NCBI GenBank assembly: GCA_018266795.1
Contig: JAFDZV010000027.1
Coordinates: 36,569 to 100,568 of the forward strand
Length of the DNA: 64,000 bases
Direction: 5' to 3'
Origin: Bacteroidota bacterium
Lineage (GTDB): Bacteria > Bacteroidota > Ignavibacteria > OLB7
The position numbers and the translations under genes were made by a program. Below the pieces are notes generated by a model. It saw nothing but the letters and a program-made list of their open reading frames with translations. It was not told the DNA's origin and ran no database searches. Shown here one piece after another: positions 18,868 to 27,275 of this stretch (within the stretch, counting starts at the first letter, position 1; each line of letters begins with the position of its first letter).

Positions 18868-19452
18868 ATGCAGTACCCGTTGCAGCTCAAGTTCAAAGTG
18901 CTGGCCATAGCACATCAGCTCAGCGTTACCGATGCAACCGGTGCGCTTGTCTGCTACGTGAAGCAGAAGGCGTTCAAGCTGAAGGAGGACGTGACGGTAT
19001 TTGCGGACAAGGAGCAGACGCAGCCGCTCTACACGATCAAGGCGGACCGCGTGATCGATTGGAACGCCAAGTATGCGTTCGCAACCGCGGCCGGCGCACC
19101 GTTGGGAATGGTACAGCGGCAGGGAACACGCTCGCTGTTCAAGGCGCACTACGACATCTACGATGGGGCGGAGATCGACATGACGATCCACGAGGAGAAC
19201 CCGTGGGCCAAGTTCTTCGACGCGCTCTTCGGCGAATTGCCGGTTGTTGGCGTCTTCAGCGGGTACGTATTCAATCCGAAGTATGCGGTCACCCGCACCG
19301 ACGGCACGCAGGTGATGCGCGTGACCAAGCGGCCGGCGATGCTGGAGGGAAAGTTCGAGATTGAAAAGCTGGCTGAGATGAGTGAACAGGAGGAGATCCG
19401 TGCGTTCCTCAGTGTGATCATGATGGTGCTTCTGGAGCGTATGCGCGGATAG
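18868..19452 (+). CDS. LURP-one-related (tubby-like fold) protein
   Basis: A 194-residue cytoplasmic protein. The whole length fits the LURP-one-related/tubby-C-like fold: strand pairs such as VTDATGALVCYVKQKAFKLKEDVTVFADKE, then AKYAFATAAGAPLGMVQRQGTRSLFKAHYDIY and YVFNPKYAVTRTDGTQVMRVTKRPAMLEGKFEI, ending in a hydrophobic helix. Bacterial members have no settled function. It is separated from the kinase by about 170 bp and followed by a long hairpin shared with a convergent gene. Confidence 0.75.
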   Translation: MQYPLQLKFKVLAIAHQLSVTDATGALVCYVKQKAFKLKEDVTVFADKEQTQPLYTIKADRVIDWNAKYAFATAAGAPLGMVQRQGTRSLFKAHYDIYDGAEIDMTIHEENPWAKFFDALFGELPVVGVFSGYVFNPKYAVTRTDGTQVMRVTKRPAMLEGKFEIEKLAEMSEQEEIRAFLSVIMMVLLERMRG

Positions 19453-19530
19453 GCCGCCGCATTGCTCCGCGTGCCGTGCGTGTGCGACGGTCGCCGTACA
19501 CGATGCGCGTTGATCCGCCCCCACTGTTTG

Positions 19531-19566
19531 CAGCAAGGCCCGTACTGTTCGGTACGGGCCTTGCTG
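19531..19566. terminator. Bidirectional hairpin between convergent genes
   Basis: A perfect 15-bp stem, CAGCAAGGCCCGTAC (19531-19545) with GTACGGGCCTTGCTG (19552-19566), loop of 6. It has no long T run on either side but lies between the convergent genes ending at 19452 and 19672, so it likely serves both. Confidence 0.7.
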
Positions 19567-19671
19567 TTGCGCTCGCGTCGACATCCGTCATGCACGGGCC
19601 GGGTGCCTGGGAAAGCAATCGTCACACGGGTGCATGCAGTGCTGCGGCTGCGTTCGCCGATCGCGGAGCCA

Positions 19672-22600
19672 TCAGCGTACCACCCGCATGGCTGCAATCA
19701 ATGCACGGTGGGCAAGCTTCACACGGCAGAAGTAGAGGCCGCTTGCAAGTCCGCGCGTATCGATGGCGATCTGCCGACGACCGCCGGGCAGCATGCCCAG
19801 GCGCTGGCTTCTCATCATGTCCCCACGAGCGTTGACGATCTCCACGTCGGCCTCGGATGCGGATGCGAGGATGATCGTCAACTCGGCGCGGTCGGCAACG
19901 GGGTTCGGGCGCACATCGAGTTCCTCGCCCGCGGCAACCCCGGTTACCGGAACGCCGCTTCCATCGCTCAGACGTACCACCAGCCCGGAGGTCTGCTCGC
20001 ACCCGGCCTTCTGCGTCGTCAGCACGCTCACGAATCCGTCACCATCCGTGCCCCAGTCCACCGTAATCGCGGGCGTTCCCTGGCCGGAGATAATGGTGCC
20101 GCCGGAGACGGTCCAGTTGAATGTGGTGGCGGAGGAGTCCGGCACCGAATAGACGGCGCCAGTTGCTCCAAGCATTACCACGATGGGGCCGGTGATCGTC
20201 GGGGCGGGAGTGCCGAGCGCCGCCGGACCGGCGGATGCTGCGGGAGCGTTGCGGAGAATTCCGTCGTGACCAAACCCGCTGAGATCGTGCACGATGCTGT
20301 CGGTGCCTCCGTCGAGTGCCCAGTATCCGATCAATCCGGACTGCGGGCCGGCAAGCCTGCGGTACATGTTCTCGCGGATGGCTGCCTGCGTGCGTGCCGT
20401 GTTCCAGACCCGGAAATCGGTAATCCGGCTCTTCTGGAAGCCAGTGCCCCCGCGTGCTCCGCCGATGGTGAGCCCCTTGCGCGGCCAACCCGGATGATGT
20501 GCGATGGTACCGGACCCTGCAAGTCCGCCGTTCAGATAGATCGCCTTGAAGTCCTTCCCGTTCGACACCATCGCCACATGCGTCCACTTGCCCAGATAGG
20601 GACCGTAGTCCACGGCGATGCGTCCGTTGGTGGAGATATTGCCGAAGTCGAAATACAGCTGCTTGTCACCCCATGGCGCATGCGAGCTGATGCGCGTTGT
20701 GCTGTCCGCCGCTGCGGTGAAGAAGCCCCAACAGTTGCGGACGTCGGTGGAGTCCACATACAGCCACCACTCCACCGTGACGGCGCGTCCCTTCCACTCG
20801 AAGTCCGGGATCTCCACGTCGTTGTCCACGCCGTTCAGCGACGGTGCGACCACGGCACACGGCGTTCCCGTTGTGAAGGCTATTACCGAAGACCATGGCC
20901 CCATCTCGGAGGCATTGATTGCGCGAACACGTGCATGGTAGTTACGGCCGCCAAGCAGGGCTCCGTAGAGATGCGAGGTGCCCGGAATGTTCGGGACCGA
21001 CACCTCCGGCGCGGTGAAATCGGTGGTGCCGGAAATCTGAAGTTCGTATGCATCCGCGCCGCCAACCGGCGTCCATGAGAACTGCGTGTACGGCGAGGAG
21101 GGAATGGTAGCGGCGTTGGCGGGCGCAACGAACGCCGGAGCGCCGAGCGAACTGTTGTCGGCGCAGTTGATCGGTGCACCGGAGCGAATCCATGTCGGAT
21201 TGTTCTGGAGGATCGCAGCCGGAGGCGCGATGCCGTTGGCTATGCCGCCCTGCCCCTCGTCGAACTTCCAGTACCCTGCCAGACCGGGTGTTGCTTCGCC
21301 GGCGCGGGACATGTCCCGTTCGATCTCCTCCTGCGAACGAGCGCTGCTCCAGATACGGAAGTCGTCCATCGCTCCCTTGTGCTTGTACGTGACGGCGGCA
21401 TTGCCGCCAATCGTCAGCCACTTCAGCGCGACAGCCTGCGAGGCAAGCGTGTCGGACGCGGCCAGCTTCCCGTTCAGGTAGATCGCCTTGAAGTTCCGTC
21501 CGTTGGAGACCAGCGCAACATGCGTCCACTTGCCGAGATACGGCGAGTAGTCCGCCACTATGCGTCCGCTGTCCTTGTCCAGCACGCCGTAATCCCAGTA
21601 GACGTTGCGATCGCTCCATGGCACATGGGCCTGCAGCCGGTTGCGGGTATCGTCCGTCTGCCCCACACCGAATGCCGATGCATTCTGTACTTCGTCCGGC
21701 ATTACATAGTTCCAGAACTCCACCGTCACCGGTCCTCCCGTCCACTGGAAGTTCGAGTCCAGTACGATGCCGCCATCGCCGTTGAAGTGAAGGGCTCCGC
21801 CGGCGCAGTTCTGCCCGGTGTTGAACTGCCACGTCTTGGACCAGGGGCCGGTAAAGGTGTTGTTGAAAGCGCGTGCGCGCCAGTAGTAGATGCTGCCGAA
21901 TGTCGCCATGTCCGCGGTTATCGGCTGCGGCGACTGGCTCAGCCACGAGCCGAGCACGTCGGTCCCGTTCGGATCGGCGAGCAACTGTATCTGATACAGC
22001 TCCGCTCCCTTGACACTTCCCCAGAGAAGGTGTACCGGTAGCGCAACGCTGCGCGCGTCGCGTGCCGGCACGAGCAGCGCCGGCACGCGGAGCGTATCGC
22101 CGGCGACGAGCGCCATCGGGTCGGCAACCGCGGGGCCGGATGGGATGGACTCCAGGGAGTCGTTCATCGCGGTTATTGCATAGTAGTAGAGCGTATCGTT
22201 CTGAAGTCCCTCATCGACGTAGGAGAGCACACTGGAACGGACGAGTGCGATCGGGCTCATCGCCTCCGGATCGAAGCCGCGCTCGATGCGGTACCGCGTT
22301 ACGCCCTGCGTGGTGGATGGCACCCACTCGATGGTGGCAAGGTGGTTCAGGCCGTGCGCCACCACGGTTGTCGGCGGAGAGATGCCCCCCTTCGTTACGG
22401 AGGTACGGGCAAGCGAGTCGTTGGATGGATTGCGATCGTTCGCCAGCATCGTGCGGGCGATCATGATCAGATCCCCTTCGGGCAGCATTCCTGCCTGCGG
22501 GAATGTTACCTGGCGTGTTTCGCCGGACTGAACAACCGGAACCGTTACGGTCTTGTCGTAGACCTTCCGATCGCCGTTGCGCCAGATCATCTTCAGTTCA

Positions 22601-24687
22601 ACGGGCAGCCCGGTGATCTGGCGCGAGCCGTTGTTGCGGATGGAGATGGCTGGGGTGAACGCCGTGTCCGTGGTTGCATTCGGTTTCGGCGTGAGGAACT
22701 CCACGACCTGTGCGTCGTTGTCCATACCTATGGTGAAGGAGGCGTCGCTGCGATCGGCCACGTTGGCGTTGAGCGTGTTGCTGATGCGCACCAGCGCCTT
22801 CTGCGTGGGGACCGGCGGAACCTTCCATTGATAGTGCCCGGAGTCACCCGGCTGCGACCAGCGTATGGTCTGCCAGGTTGCGCCGTTGTCCGGCGACAGT
22901 TCCAACGTCACCTGGCTTACACCGTTCTGGGTCCATGAAATCGTTACCAGGCTGTCCGATGCGAACACCTCGCCGCCGTTCGGATAGAGAAGCGTGACGG
23001 AGGCGTTCGGTGTGGCCGGAACCACCTGGAACGTGCGTGTTAGAAGATTGTTCTCCTGCGCCGAGTCGCCGGCAATCACCGAGGAGGCGGAGGCGCTGTA
23101 GGTGGCGGTGTCGCGGACGGTCATGGATTTGAACGTGGCCACTGCGCTGGCACCTGGCGCAAGGGATGCAATCACGACGGAGTCGCGGTAAACCTGCGCT
23201 CCCGCCTGTGTGGCGATCGTCATGTTCACCGGGACGTCGGCCTGTGGTGCGGTCCCGATGTTCCTGACGACGACGCTGGGCTTCAGCGTTGAGTTGGTTG
23301 GAAGGATGGAACCGTTCGCCGGGGCGATCATGTAGGTAACCGCAACGTCTGCGGATGCCGGGTTGGTTCGCGGCGACACGCACGGCAGCTGTTCGGCCGA
23401 TGTGCGAATCAATGTTGCTACCCGGGGGTGGAACGTCAGGCGTGTGCCCGCATTCAGATGGCAGTAGCTCATGATGGTACCGGGACGGGGATTGATGGTG
23501 GGGAAGCAACCGCCTTCGGCCGGCCAGCAGGAATCCACCGCAGGCGCCCAGTAGCAACTGTGCGTATGCGGCGATCCGAAGTTGTGTCCAAGTTCGTGCG
23601 ACGTCACATCCGTATCCCAGACATATCCGTCGGCCGGATAGTTGATGTTCCCTCCAAGGCCGCCCATGGCGTAGGCGAACCCGCCGCACATTGTGCCAAC
23701 CCATGCAACGCCCCCTCGATAGGATGTGAAGATGTAGGTGCCGGTGCGCTTCACCCATCCCATGTTCGCATTCCAGTAGTCGCGAACCTGGCCAAGGATG
23801 TCGCCGTCGTTCGGGCCTGGATAGGGCGTTGTGGACGTGGTCCAGATACGAACGAACGGAACCTCGAGCGCAAGGCGTATGTCGCGCTGGTACACGGCGG
23901 ATGCGGAGCCGAGGTTCGTGATGAGGTAGTTGGCCGCGTGCGAGAAGTTGGAGTTGTGCGATGTGAAGTAGGTGTACTCACTTTCGGCGGCGATCTGTGC
24001 AACCAGCATCTCCTCACCCTGCGGGCTGGACGCGGGGTGCTTCCGGATATCTGCTGTCAGTGCAAGCAGGCGGTGGAGGGCATCGGGATCGCCGGCACGC
24101 TCGTCGAACGGGTCCGGAGTGCTGCACGGGTATCGTACGTGAGTTGTCTGCGGTACGTCGTTCTCGTTGAAGACGATGGTGACGGCATCGGGTGCATCCA
24201 TGTCATCCGGCGCGATCAACAGCCGGCGGCCGAGATCGGTCCCCGGCTGCGGCATCTCTACGAAACCGGAACAGTAATTCCTGAATGCCATCAGGTAGAC
24301 GAACGATCCCGGGACGCCATCGATGGTACCGCGAAAGGCCATGTGCTTTTCGATGGAAGCGGGCCGATCACCATCGCGTCTTCCTTCCAGAACAACGGCC
24401 GTAGGGGAGAGGACATCGAACCGTTCCATGCGGAGCGTATGCCGCGTGCCATCGGGAAGCGGAAAGCCCGGTATGGTAACCGAGGTTATGGTTGCCGGCA
24501 CAACGGCATCGAAGAGGGCTGTGTCCACGCGCATGAACGAGGCCTGAGCGGGTACGGGCACCGGCGTGGAATGCGCGGGAGCCGATGCCGGAATCAGGAG
24601 TCGCAGTTCACGCGATTGAGCGCTGAGAGGCAATTGGAGTACCAGGGCCAGAAGCAGCGAGACACGGAGCAGTATCGAGAATCGCAT
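19672..24687 (-). CDS. Secreted M12-like zinc metalloprotease with two LamG domains, T9SS cargo
   Basis: A 1671-residue secreted protease. It has a signal peptide (MRFSILLRVSLLLALVLQLPLSAQ) and a prodomain-like N-terminus. A reprolysin-type catalytic domain carries HELGHNFGSPH, with zinc ligands H364, H368 and H374 and general base E365. Beta-sandwich/CARDB- and fibronectin-like modules follow, then two concanavalin/LamG-type domains of nearly parallel sequence (both contain YLGKWTHVA, SNG and FKAIYLNG). It ends in a T9SS type A sorting domain (VRPNPVADRAEL... ASGLYFCRVKL). It probably degrades protein or glycoprotein at the cell surface or outside. It is divergent from the Omp28-like gene at 24985. 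Confidence 0.9.
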   Translation of the reverse strand: MRFSILLRVSLLLALVLQLPLSAQSRELRLLIPASAPAHSTPVPVPAQASFMRVDTALFDAVVPATITSVTIPGFPLPDGTRHTLRMERFDVLSPTAVVLEGRRDGDRPASIEKHMAFRGTIDGVPGSFVYLMAFRNYCSGFVEMPQPGTDLGRRLLIAPDDMDAPDAVTIVFNENDVPQTTHVRYPCSTPDPFDERAGDPDALHRLLALTADIRKHPASSPQGEEMLVAQIAAESEYTYFTSHNSNFSHAANYLITNLGSASAVYQRDIRLALEVPFVRIWTTSTTPYPGPNDGDILGQVRDYWNANMGWVKRTGTYIFTSYRGGVAWVGTMCGGFAYAMGGLGGNINYPADGYVWDTDVTSHELGHNFGSPHTHSCYWAPAVDSCWPAEGGCFPTINPRPGTIMSYCHLNAGTRLTFHPRVATLIRTSAEQLPCVSPRTNPASADVAVTYMIAPANGSILPTNSTLKPSVVVRNIGTAPQADVPVNMTIATQAGAQVYRDSVVIASLAPGASAVATFKSMTVRDTATYSASASSVIAGDSAQENNLLTRTFQVVPATPNASVTLLYPNGGEVFASDSLVTISWTQNGVSQVTLELSPDNGATWQTIRWSQPGDSGHYQWKVPPVPTQKALVRISNTLNANVADRSDASFTIGMDNDAQVVEFLTPKPNATTDTAFTPAISIRNNGSRQITGLPVELKMIWRNGDRKVYDKTVTVPVVQSGETRQVTFPQAGMLPEGDLIMIARTMLANDRNPSNDSLARTSVTKGGISPPTTVVAHGLNHLATIEWVPSTTQGVTRYRIERGFDPEAMSPIALVRSSVLSYVDEGLQNDTLYYYAITAMNDSLESIPSGPAVADPMALVAGDTLRVPALLVPARDARSVALPVHLLWGSVKGAELYQIQLLADPNGTDVLGSWLSQSPQPITADMATFGSIYYWRARAFNNTFTGPWSKTWQFNTGQNCAGGALHFNGDGGIVLDSNFQWTGGPVTVEFWNYVMPDEVQNASAFGVGQTDDTRNRLQAHVPWSDRNVYWDYGVLDKDSGRIVADYSPYLGKWTHVALVSNGRNFKAIYLNGKLAASDTLASQAVALKWLTIGGNAAVTYKHKGAMDDFRIWSSARSQEEIERDMSRAGEATPGLAGYWKFDEGQGGIANGIAPPAAILQNNPTWIRSGAPINCADNSSLGAPAFVAPANAATIPSSPYTQFSWTPVGGADAYELQISGTTDFTAPEVSVPNIPGTSHLYGALLGGRNYHARVRAINASEMGPWSSVIAFTTGTPCAVVAPSLNGVDNDVEIPDFEWKGRAVTVEWWLYVDSTDVRNCWGFFTAAADSTTRISSHAPWGDKQLYFDFGNISTNGRIAVDYGPYLGKWTHVAMVSNGKDFKAIYLNGGLAGSGTIAHHPGWPRKGLTIGGARGGTGFQKSRITDFRVWNTARTQAAIRENMYRRLAGPQSGLIGYWALDGGTDSIVHDLSGFGHDGILRNAPAASAGPAALGTPAPTITGPIVVMLGATGAVYSVPDSSATTFNWTVSGGTIISGQGTPAITVDWGTDGDGFVSVLTTQKAGCEQTSGLVVRLSDGSGVPVTGVAAGEELDVRPNPVADRAELTIILASASEADVEIVNARGDMMRSQRLGMLPGGRRQIAIDTRGLASGLYFCRVKLAHRALIAAMRVVR

Positions 24688-24754
24688 TGACAGCCGGTTG
24701 TAGGTGAACGGAAGATGGCGCCCGCTCTGCGGCGAACGTTGGGGACGAACAGGA

Positions 24755-24762
24755 CAAAGTTA
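24755..24762 (-). promoter_or_regulatory. Candidate -7 box for the metalloprotease gene
   Basis: On the minus strand TAACTTTG reads from 24762 to 24755, an exact TAnnTTTG, 68 bp before the start at 24687. No clear TTG was found at the expected upstream spacing, so confidence is low. Confidence 0.3.
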
Positions 24763-24843
24763 ATCGAATCGTATAACGATGGAAGCCGAATAGTTACGTA
24801 GTGGATGGGCTGCGACGCGAAATGCAAGCGCGGAATGGTATGA

Positions 24844-24874
24844 TTGTGTTCCAAACATGAGCGTTGTATACTTG
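24844..24874 (+). promoter_or_regulatory. Candidate Bacteroidota-type promoter for the Omp28-like gene
   Basis: TTG (24844-24846), 20-bp spacer, then TATACTTG (24867-24874), one base from TAnnTTTG and identical to the -7 box of the carbonic anhydrase gene. It is about 110 bp upstream of the ATG at 24985. Confidence 0.45.
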
Positions 24875-24984
24875 CACGCAATACCCGGCACCACAGTCTG
24901 GCCTTTCGGTCATGCTTCTTTCGTAGCCTGATCCACGTGGATGGCTGTTCTGATGGTTTCACAGCACAATCGTAGTAGTGAGGT

Positions 24985-27018
24985 ATGATGATGGGCATTT
25001 CAACTCTACGGAATACGCTTGTGGTGGGGCTTCTGGTAACTGCATCGGCACAGATCCTGAATGCGCAATCGCCGCGCATGGTGCTCTTCGAGGAGATGAG
25101 CAACGCGAGCTGTGTTCCATGCGCAGCCCAGAATCCCACATACCACGCCTATATCACTCAGCATATGGATCGGATTCTTCCGATCAGTTTTCGTTCGCGC
25201 TACCCGGGCCGTGATGTGATGCACGATGCGGACCCAACCATGCACGACGGCCGTGTGGCCTTCTACGGCAGCCCGGGCGTTCCGAACGTCGTGGTGAACG
25301 GCATCCCCTCCACGGAGCCCACCTCCGGCTTCTATGCCGGCGCAGCTGCGGATACCGCCGCAGAGTCACGCGAGCTGGCAAAGACGTCCGCCACCTCTCC
25401 TGTTTCGATTGCCGTGGTGGAGAATCGTTACGGGAACAATTCCGACGTTACGGTCACGGTCTCCAGCACGCAGGCACTGAGTGGGAAGAAGCTCCGGATG
25501 ATTGTCGTTGAGGCGCATCATTACTATACAAGCGCCGGCGGCAACGGCGAAAAGGATTTCTACAACGTGGCGCGCAAGATGCTTCCCACGCTCGATGGCG
25601 TTGATCTGACGCTTGCCGCGAACGAGACGAAGACGTTCCAGCAGAGCTATCAGATCGATGCCGCGAACTGGAACGCCGATCAGGTGTACGTGGTTGCCTT
25701 CGTGCAGGACGACAACACGAAGGAGGTATACAACGCGGCTGCAAGCACGTTCATGCCGAAGCTCCTTCTGAGTCTGGGGCAGCCGGAAGCGAATGTGCAG
25801 TCCACCGTGTCGCAGAGCAACTGGACCGGTGCTGTGACGTCGTCTGTGGGCGGGCAATACCGGTTCACGATCAGCAAGAAGCTGCCGGCGGGATGGACCG
25901 CGACGGTAACACTGGGTGGCAGCCCTGCCGTAGATGGTGACACCGCAACTCTGACGAAGGATATGCCGTCGGATCTTGCCGTGGCGATTGTTCCGAGCGG
26001 CGGCAAGCCCGGCATGGGACGGGTGAGCGTGGAGATCTCCAACGGCCATCAGGAAGTCACGAAGATCTTCCGGCTCTTTGCCGGCAAGGCGGACGTTGCC
26101 GTTCTTGTTCGCGATGAGGGTAATGCGGCCATTGCCGACAAGTACGATGAGGCCCTGGGAAAGACCGATCGGAGTTATTTCCTCCTCGATCAGGGAATCG
26201 AAGGCCAGTTCAATCTTGCAGACTTCAAGGTGGTTGGAATGGAGGTTGGCAAGAGCATTCTCTCCGGTGCCGACGTGGAAAAGCTGAAGGCGTATTTGAA
26301 CGGAGGGGGCCGCCTGTTCCTTGCTGGTGCGGAGATTGCATGGGGATTGGTCGACAGCGGTTCGTCGAACCAGGGATATTATTCCGATCCGTTGTTCGTG
26401 ACGAACTACCTGCACTCTACCTATGTGGCCGACGGCAGCACGGCACAGACTACGGTAAACGGTGTTGCCGGTGATCCGGTTGCCGGCGGGTTGAGCATGA
26501 AGATCAACAACGGTGTGGCAAATCAGGATACGCCGGACCAGATCGTGCCGCTGGAGGGGGCGGTGCAGACCTGCACGTACAACAACTCCACCGGCGCGGG
26601 TGTTCGATACGCGGACAAGAACTATCGCCTTGTCTACTTCGGCTTCGGTCTCGAAGGGATTGGCGATGCAACGCTTCGCTCGTCGCTGGTGGACAAATCC
26701 ATCGCGTGGCTTCTCGGCAACGATCTTACGATTGCCGGCGTCCGGAGCGGATCGCTCGCGGGCACCGCGCTGAACGTTTCGCCGAATCCAGTAACCGGTA
26801 TGATGGATATTCCTCTGACGCTGTCACGCGCAATGCATGTAAGCGTATCGCTCTACGATATGCGTGGCGCGCGGATTGCAGTGATCACGGATGGCGAATT
26901 CGAAGGTGGTGCCACTCTGTTGCGGTTCGATGCATCAAGCGTTCCCGCCGGTGCATATGCCCTCGTGATGTCCACACCGGAAGGACGCACGAGCACGATG
27001 GTGACGGTTGTCCGCTGA
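24985..27018 (+). CDS. Omp28-like thioredoxin-fold protein, T9SS cargo
   Basis: A 677-residue secreted protein. The signal peptide ends near LNAQ. The mature N-terminus (MVLFEEMSNASCVPCAAQNP, C43-V-P-C46) followed by a GSPGVPNVVVNG strand matches the Omp28-related domain, a thioredoxin-like fold with a CxxC pair. A beta-sandwich segment follows, then ~200 residues with FLAGAEIAWGL and alternating strands reminiscent of class I glutamine amidotransferase-like surface modules. The last ~80 residues (VSPNPVTGMMDIPL... PAGAYALVMSTPEGR) are a T9SS type A sorting domain. It may be a secreted thiol/disulphide or adhesion protein. It is convergent with a second Omp28-type gene. Confidence 0.83.
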   Translation: MMMGISTLRNTLVVGLLVTASAQILNAQSPRMVLFEEMSNASCVPCAAQNPTYHAYITQHMDRILPISFRSRYPGRDVMHDADPTMHDGRVAFYGSPGVPNVVVNGIPSTEPTSGFYAGAAADTAAESRELAKTSATSPVSIAVVENRYGNNSDVTVTVSSTQALSGKKLRMIVVEAHHYYTSAGGNGEKDFYNVARKMLPTLDGVDLTLAANETKTFQQSYQIDAANWNADQVYVVAFVQDDNTKEVYNAAASTFMPKLLLSLGQPEANVQSTVSQSNWTGAVTSSVGGQYRFTISKKLPAGWTATVTLGGSPAVDGDTATLTKDMPSDLAVAIVPSGGKPGMGRVSVEISNGHQEVTKIFRLFAGKADVAVLVRDEGNAAIADKYDEALGKTDRSYFLLDQGIEGQFNLADFKVVGMEVGKSILSGADVEKLKAYLNGGGRLFLAGAEIAWGLVDSGSSNQGYYSDPLFVTNYLHSTYVADGSTAQTTVNGVAGDPVAGGLSMKINNGVANQDTPDQIVPLEGAVQTCTYNNSTGAGVRYADKNYRLVYFGFGLEGIGDATLRSSLVDKSIAWLLGNDLTIAGVRSGSLAGTALNVSPNPVTGMMDIPLTLSRAMHVSVSLYDMRGARIAVITDGEFEGGATLLRFDASSVPAGAYALVMSTPEGRTSTMVTVVR

Positions 27019-27048
27019 GCAGCCGGCCGATCACACAATGCTTCGATC

Positions 27049-27077
27049 AACGGCCCCGGACACCCTCCGGGGCCGTT
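27049..27077. terminator. Terminator hairpin between convergent genes
   Basis: A perfect 12-bp stem, AACGGCCCCGGA (27049-27060) with TCCGGGGCCGTT (27066-27077), loop CACCC, followed by CCTGTTT. It terminates the gene ending at 27018. Confidence 0.8.
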
Positions 27078-27275
27078 CCTGTTTGAGAGCGGCCGTGAAA
27101 GCGATCCCCGGTTCACTGAGCGCATGCTCCGGAGAGCGTGGCTCGGGGAAGTCTGCATGGTCAGGCGTGCACTGGCAAACACGTTGGTTGCGCAACGGAA
27201 CGATGCGCAGGCGGGAGGCATCCCGCTGCAACTGCGGCCTCCATGAACGCCGGCGCTCGTCCGGTGTGGCGTGCG